Source: Scleromitrula shiraiana (taxonomy: Eukaryota; Ascomycota; Leotiomycetes; Helotiales; Sclerotiniaceae). From it: a stretch of 64,000 nt of DNA. Of the stretch, positions 59,905 through 64,000 are shown in pieces (within the stretch, counting starts at the first letter, position 1; each line of letters opens with the position of its first letter). Location: the NCBI GenBank assembly GCA_028455995.1, contig JABELC010000002.1, positions 1,612,001-1,676,000 of the forward strand, read 5' to 3'. A program made the position numbers and the translations under genes. The notes under the pieces were generated by a model. That model did not search any database. It was given only the letters and a program-made list of their open reading frames with translations, and had not been told where the DNA came from.

Positions 59905-60956
59905 TCTCGACCTTGGTGGGGGGGAAATCAGATATATCTCTATCTGATTATGTCATTTCCGTACGTACGAGACTTTCCAATTATGTTGCAGATATAGTTT
60001 TCCAGGTCTGTTTTATCGTTCGGGTTATCGTAAAATCGTATTTCGTAAAATGGTACTTTGAATTCGAGGTTGGAAGTAAGTAAAAGAATATGATTTTTGA
60101 ATGAAGAAAAAAAAAAGTAAGAAAATGACGCCTGTGAATACAACCAATGACGCAAGTAACAAGGAGAGCTAGCTCAGCTGTGTTGTACCGGTACTTGCAG
60201 CTCTAGCTTGCCTCCATAGAGCAAAGCAATCTTGAAAACACATCTACGTGGACCACTTGGTAAGAGATCTCTGGTTATCTCCAGACTATTCCAAATAGAT
60301 ACAAAGATACAAAGATAAAAAGGTAAAAAGGTAAAAAGATAAAAAACTAAAAAAATAAAAAGGAATTTTTACTGTGGACTCTTCAAGATATCCTTGTAGA
60401 ACCTTACATACAGTATTTATTATTAATTTAATTTCCTGCTTGTACTAATAAAGTGCTATGCTGAGATCTATTATGGATCCTGTAAATTATACTTCCGTAA
60501 TAATTCAATGAATGAGACACCGAGGCCCCCCCACCATGAATCCCTTATGATTGATTGATTAATTACTCTCACTTTCCCATCCTATACTATAGATGAGTAC
60601 TCTCCATTTCCTTTGTTTGAACTACAACTCAATTAACTGCAAAAACCTTCAAAAAAATTATCTAACTCATCTATCTATCTTCTTATCATTCATACACTCA
60701 TTATATTTACATTTTTCTTAAATAATTTACTTCATAATAATTATCTTCTTCTCTTCTTTTAAACCCCCCACCTCCCCCCTTTTTCCCTTTTTTCCCTTTT
60801 ATCTTTGTTTCTATAATGATCGGATAGTAGTAAGAGGGGTCAACCGCGATTGGAGCGTCGGCCAAAAGGTTCAGATTGTTGGATATCGCGTGTGAGTTAA
60901 AGTAGATTTCAAACTCGCCGTGTCGAAAATTTTGGGAATATCCTAGTTTTACAACA
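59905..60956. other. Divergent intergenic region before SRF1
   Basis: About 1.05 kb. No supportable gene. AAAAAGGTA repeats at 60310-60360 and C/T-rich tracts at 60730-60800 precede the SRF1 start. Confidence 0.55.
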
Positions 60957-62411
60957 ATGTCCGACCAATTACCACGGACCACTGCTTCAGGAGGATTGGG
61001 ATTACCTATGGAAGAATATCATAATTTTCACAATGATTCTCTCACAGTCCTACCAAGAAAATATTCGGATTCTTCAACCACTGGTTCGAACGAGCATGTT
61101 GCGATGAAAGGGAAGAAAAGGGCTGGTTCTCAACACAGAAATCGTCCAAAAGCTACTTCTTCTGCATCCCATAATACATATAGCACGCAAAACACACAAT
61201 CGACAAGTAGCACACGAGCGGAGAATCGCGCTTCTCAAAGAGCAGTTCGAACGCTTCCTTGTAGGTTCTCGCACTTGAGCTGTTGAACCTTTACTTACCA
61301 GTCTTATAGCTTGGCTAGATTCATTCGAAGATGGTGACGACCCGATCCCGGCACACTCTATTCCTACGCCGTCCCAAATTCATTCGGCACAACACAATTC
61401 CACCCCAACTCAACCGGCACGAAGAGTATCCCTCGATGGATATGTGGACCCATATGACGATGTTTCCTATGGTGCGAACGACAAGAAAGTCGAGAACAAG
61501 TTTTTTGGTGGCCTGCGGGAGCCTGTCAGGGGCAGGAAATGGGATCATATAAGAGATGCTGAACCTGTTATAATGAGGTCCGGCGTGGTTCCAAATGCCT
61601 CTCCTTGGCGGACCTTTGTTAAAGCATCTACCTATGGTTCACCTGAAGCGGACGATCACAAATTAGTCGATCAAGATTTCCTGGATAATCAAACTCCTGG
61701 TTATGATAGACCTTGGCGGGGTGATTTGGAAAAGAATGGAGATGATGATACAATGGCAGCACTTTTATACGATACGAAAAGAAGGAGAACCCTCATAAGA
61801 CGTGTCCAAGTAAGTCTGATGTTATGATTTTCCCTTGTCTCTTTAGCTAACGATTATCAGAATACTCTTCTTTTGAATCCTTATGTCCCCCTTATATTCC
61901 GGCTTATTGTGCTTATAACGTCAATTATTGCGTTGAGTATTGCCGCTTCGGTTCATTCTCTTTCAAACAAATACGCATATTCTCAAAATGCTTCTACTAC
62001 TATGGCTATTGCAGTAGATACGGTTGCCATACCATATACTCTCTACATTACTTGGGATGAATACACAGGTAAACCTTTAGGTTTACGGGCACCCAAGGCC
62101 AAAATTAGGCTCGTTCTTTTAGATCTATTTTTCATTATTTTCGAATCTTCAAATTTGACACTTGCATTTGCTGCATTAGCAAATCATGATGGTAGTTGTA
62201 CAGTTGGCAACAATGGTTATAACGGTGTAGTTTGCCACAGGGCGAAAACGCTTTGTGGTATACTAATGATAGCATTGATTGCTTGGGGGTTGACTTTTGC
62301 AGTCAGCATCTTCCGGTAAGTTCAACTCACTTTCCATGCCATCAATCCGACTATGACTAACGGACTATTAGACTTGTGGAAAAGATAGGAGGTCGTGAAG
62401 AAGCCGAATAA
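60957..62411 (+). CDS. SRF1: Regulator of phospholipase D SRF1
   Basis: Exons 60957-61260, 61310-61809, 61861-62315 and 62372-62411 give 432 residues. A polar N-terminal half (rich in Ser, Thr and Asn) leads to the conserved cytosolic block WRTFVKASTYGSPEADDHKLVDQDFLDNQTPGYDRPW, typical of fungal Srf1. Four membrane helices follow (about VPLIFRLIVLITSIIALSIA, MAIAVDTVAIPYTLYI, IRLVLLDLFFIIFES, LCGILMIALIAWGLTF). The last exon adds only RLVEKIGGREEAE. In yeast Srf1 binds and activates the phospholipase D Spo14. All junctions are in phase. It is divergent from the mitochondrial gene and co-oriented with the channel gene. Confidence 0.91.
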
Positions 62412-63356
62412 CATGTTGGACAAACATAATTTCTTACATATAATTGGAAATGGGTCGGTCATCACAAGCAAGGCGTTTGGAATTATAGTGAGGAAGGAAT
62501 AAAAATCAGAAAATTAATTTGTACATTAAGAAATACACATAATGAGGTATATATGTACATTTATAGACGAGAAAATTACCTAGTTTGCCCATTCCTATCT
62601 TCATTTCCAAATTCCAATAATGTCTATGGATCTTATTATTCGAAATTGATCTCCATTATAGGGTAGGGAGAATGAATACCTGTAATAATATTGAAAATGG
62701 TTGTATTATATAGACTCGTAGATGTATTTCCAATTTGACCCAGCCCTCGAGGGTTGACCACTCAAAAGTAACACTATTTGAACAATGGGAATATATATAT
62801 TGTGAAGGAACTATCTTCTAGAATACGATACTCTCCAAATTCCATGTTTCCAACTGATACAAGGATCTATCTATTTTAGGATGCATGATCCTCGAGACGA
62901 ATCCATTGGTTTTTGATGACTCATCCATCACGGTTACCTTCATTGATGCTCTTAGAACTACTTTCGTACCCCACACCTCATGCTTGCATGCAGCTCGACA
63001 TCCCTGGATTTCGATTATGATATGAGTTATTAGATAATTTCCATCAGATCATCCAAATGCGCATTCAGCAAAATCAATAGGTTTGATAATATCATCTTTA
63101 TATCGGTGTGTAAACGCTCTCAACGCATAATTTCCATGTCAATCTCAATCATCACGAGGGCAAGAGTTATATCATTTGAGCCGGGAAGAAGAAAGAGATA
63201 CAAAGGTTGAATAAAATCAATCAACTCAAGCGTCTTTTACGCCTCAAATCCCGAAGAACTATTTTCAGTTATATCAAGTAAATTGTTTGCTGCATCTGGA
63301 TCGGATCCGATTGAAACGACCAAATATCAAATAATCATGGTACTACGAACAAAGTT
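62412..63356. other. Intergenic between SRF1 and potassium channel
   Basis: About 0.95 kb. No gene seen. It holds the SRF1 3' UTR and the channel promoter. Confidence 0.55.
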
Positions 63357-64000
63357 ATGACAATGGCGGATAACAAATCCGTTAATCGTGATAAGAGCAA
63401 TGGTCCCATAATGCATCATAATAGTAGTTTTCTCAGCAGCATGGATAACGAGTTAGACCGGGCGGATGGAATGCTTAAGATTGGCAGATTTAAATTTCGA
63501 GGAAAGACGGATGATCTACCACAGTTTGTTAAGACTTTCTACACTTCGGCGACTGATATACTGATGTTGGACTACGTAGAGATTGGTGGGTCGCATCCAC
63601 AGCTATCCCTCTTATTGCTGCTACAATTGGTCCACTTGCGAACGTTCTCTCGATTTCGGCTCTGGTTACAAAGTGGAGAGCAGACCTTCCTGATAATGGC
63701 CAACTACCAGCAGGTACAGATGAGAATGGAGTTGGCATAACTGATCCGCATTGGTAATATATCCAAATATTGAGCTTGTATATCGTTTGTTGACTTAGAT
63801 ATTAGGGTGATTGTCCTCAATGCTGTATCATTAGCTTGTGGATTCAGTGGGAATTTCTTCTTATTGTTGAACTTCACACGGAGGGTTAGATATATTGTCG
63901 CATTACCTTTGAGCATAATATTTTGGTTTTTGGCTACAGGTATCGTATGTTATTCTAACCCGTAATCAGAGGTTGATACTAATGACTGTTCATCAACAGC
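63357..64000 (+). CDS. TOK-type outward-rectifying potassium channel, 5' part
   Basis: Only the N-terminal 160 codons are in the window. Exons 63357-63523, 63580-63753 and 63806-63944 are followed by an intron whose AG is at 63998-63999, so a fourth exon begins at base 64000. After a polar cytoplasmic start (MTMADNKSVNRDKSNG) the protein reads DWWVASTAIPLIAATIGPLANVLSISALVTKWR (first membrane helix) and VIVLNAVSLACGFSGNFFLLLNFTRRVRYIVALPLSIIFWFLATGI (helices 2 and 3). These fit the first helices of fungal two-pore-domain TOK1 channels. The pore loops with the TxGYGD filter must lie beyond the window, so the call rests on the N-terminal helices only. Confidence 0.8.

Noticed and set aside
1..64000. 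Transposable element ends (LTRs, terminal inverted repeats, transposase or reverse transcriptase)
   Set aside because: No coding motif of these families and no long matching terminal repeats were seen by eye; a self-comparison was not possible.

Overview
This is a piece of nuclear genome from a filamentous ascomycete. The genes have short introns (about 50-140 bp) with GTAAGT-like donors and CTAAC/CTGAC-like branch sites. The gene content is typically fungal: myosin-motor chitin synthases, END3, ATG22, SRF1, a SUN-family wall protein and a DUF3716-type pair. The AT-rich, microsatellite-laden intergenic DNA and the protein sequences suggest Leotiomycetes, near Botrytis or Sclerotinia. That placement is inference; nothing here proves the genus. 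I find no rRNA, no complete tRNA, no CRISPR and no intact transposon.

Layout. 0-12.3 kb: a small hydrophilic protein (-), a Fus1-like transmembrane SH3 protein (+), BCP1 (+) convergent with chorismate mutase ARO7 (-), and the mitochondrial fission adaptor MDV1 (+). 14.1-28.6 kb: the centre of the window, two chitin synthases transcribed divergently from a shared 3.25-kb region. The minus-strand gene is class V, with a myosin head carrying an intact P-loop. The plus-strand gene is class VI, with a shortened myosin-like region and no P-loop. 31.6-37.7 kb: END3 (-), a dual-specificity-phosphatase-like protein (+) and ATG22 (+).

37.9-49.3 kb has an accessory flavour: a bZIP/DUF3425 regulator, an O-methyltransferase with a probable GC-AG intron, a decayed HET-S-type gene (HeLo domain plus an amyloid-type HRAM repeat pair), the phosphatase methyltransferase PPM1 (-), a GPI-anchored SUN-family wall protein, and a decayed Zn2Cys6 transcription factor. 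50.6-64 kb: a KRE6/SKN1-type GH16 membrane protein (-), two tandem paralogues with an identical seven-cysteine pattern (-,-), a mitochondrial K+/H+-exchange-related protein (-), the phospholipase D regulator SRF1 (+), and the start of a TOK-type potassium channel (+) cut by the window end.

Several genes share cell-wall and polarised-growth themes: the two chitin synthases, SUN, KRE6, END3, the SH3 protein and SRF1. Their spacing does not look like a co-regulated cluster except for the head-to-head chitin synthase pair. The best leads for something unusual are the HET-S relic, the seven-cysteine tandem pair, the shared chitin synthase promoter with its hairpin-forming repeats, and the phosphatase with an altered signature motif. 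Exon boundaries were worked out by hand from splice signals, frame and remembered family sequence, and have not been checked against transcripts.
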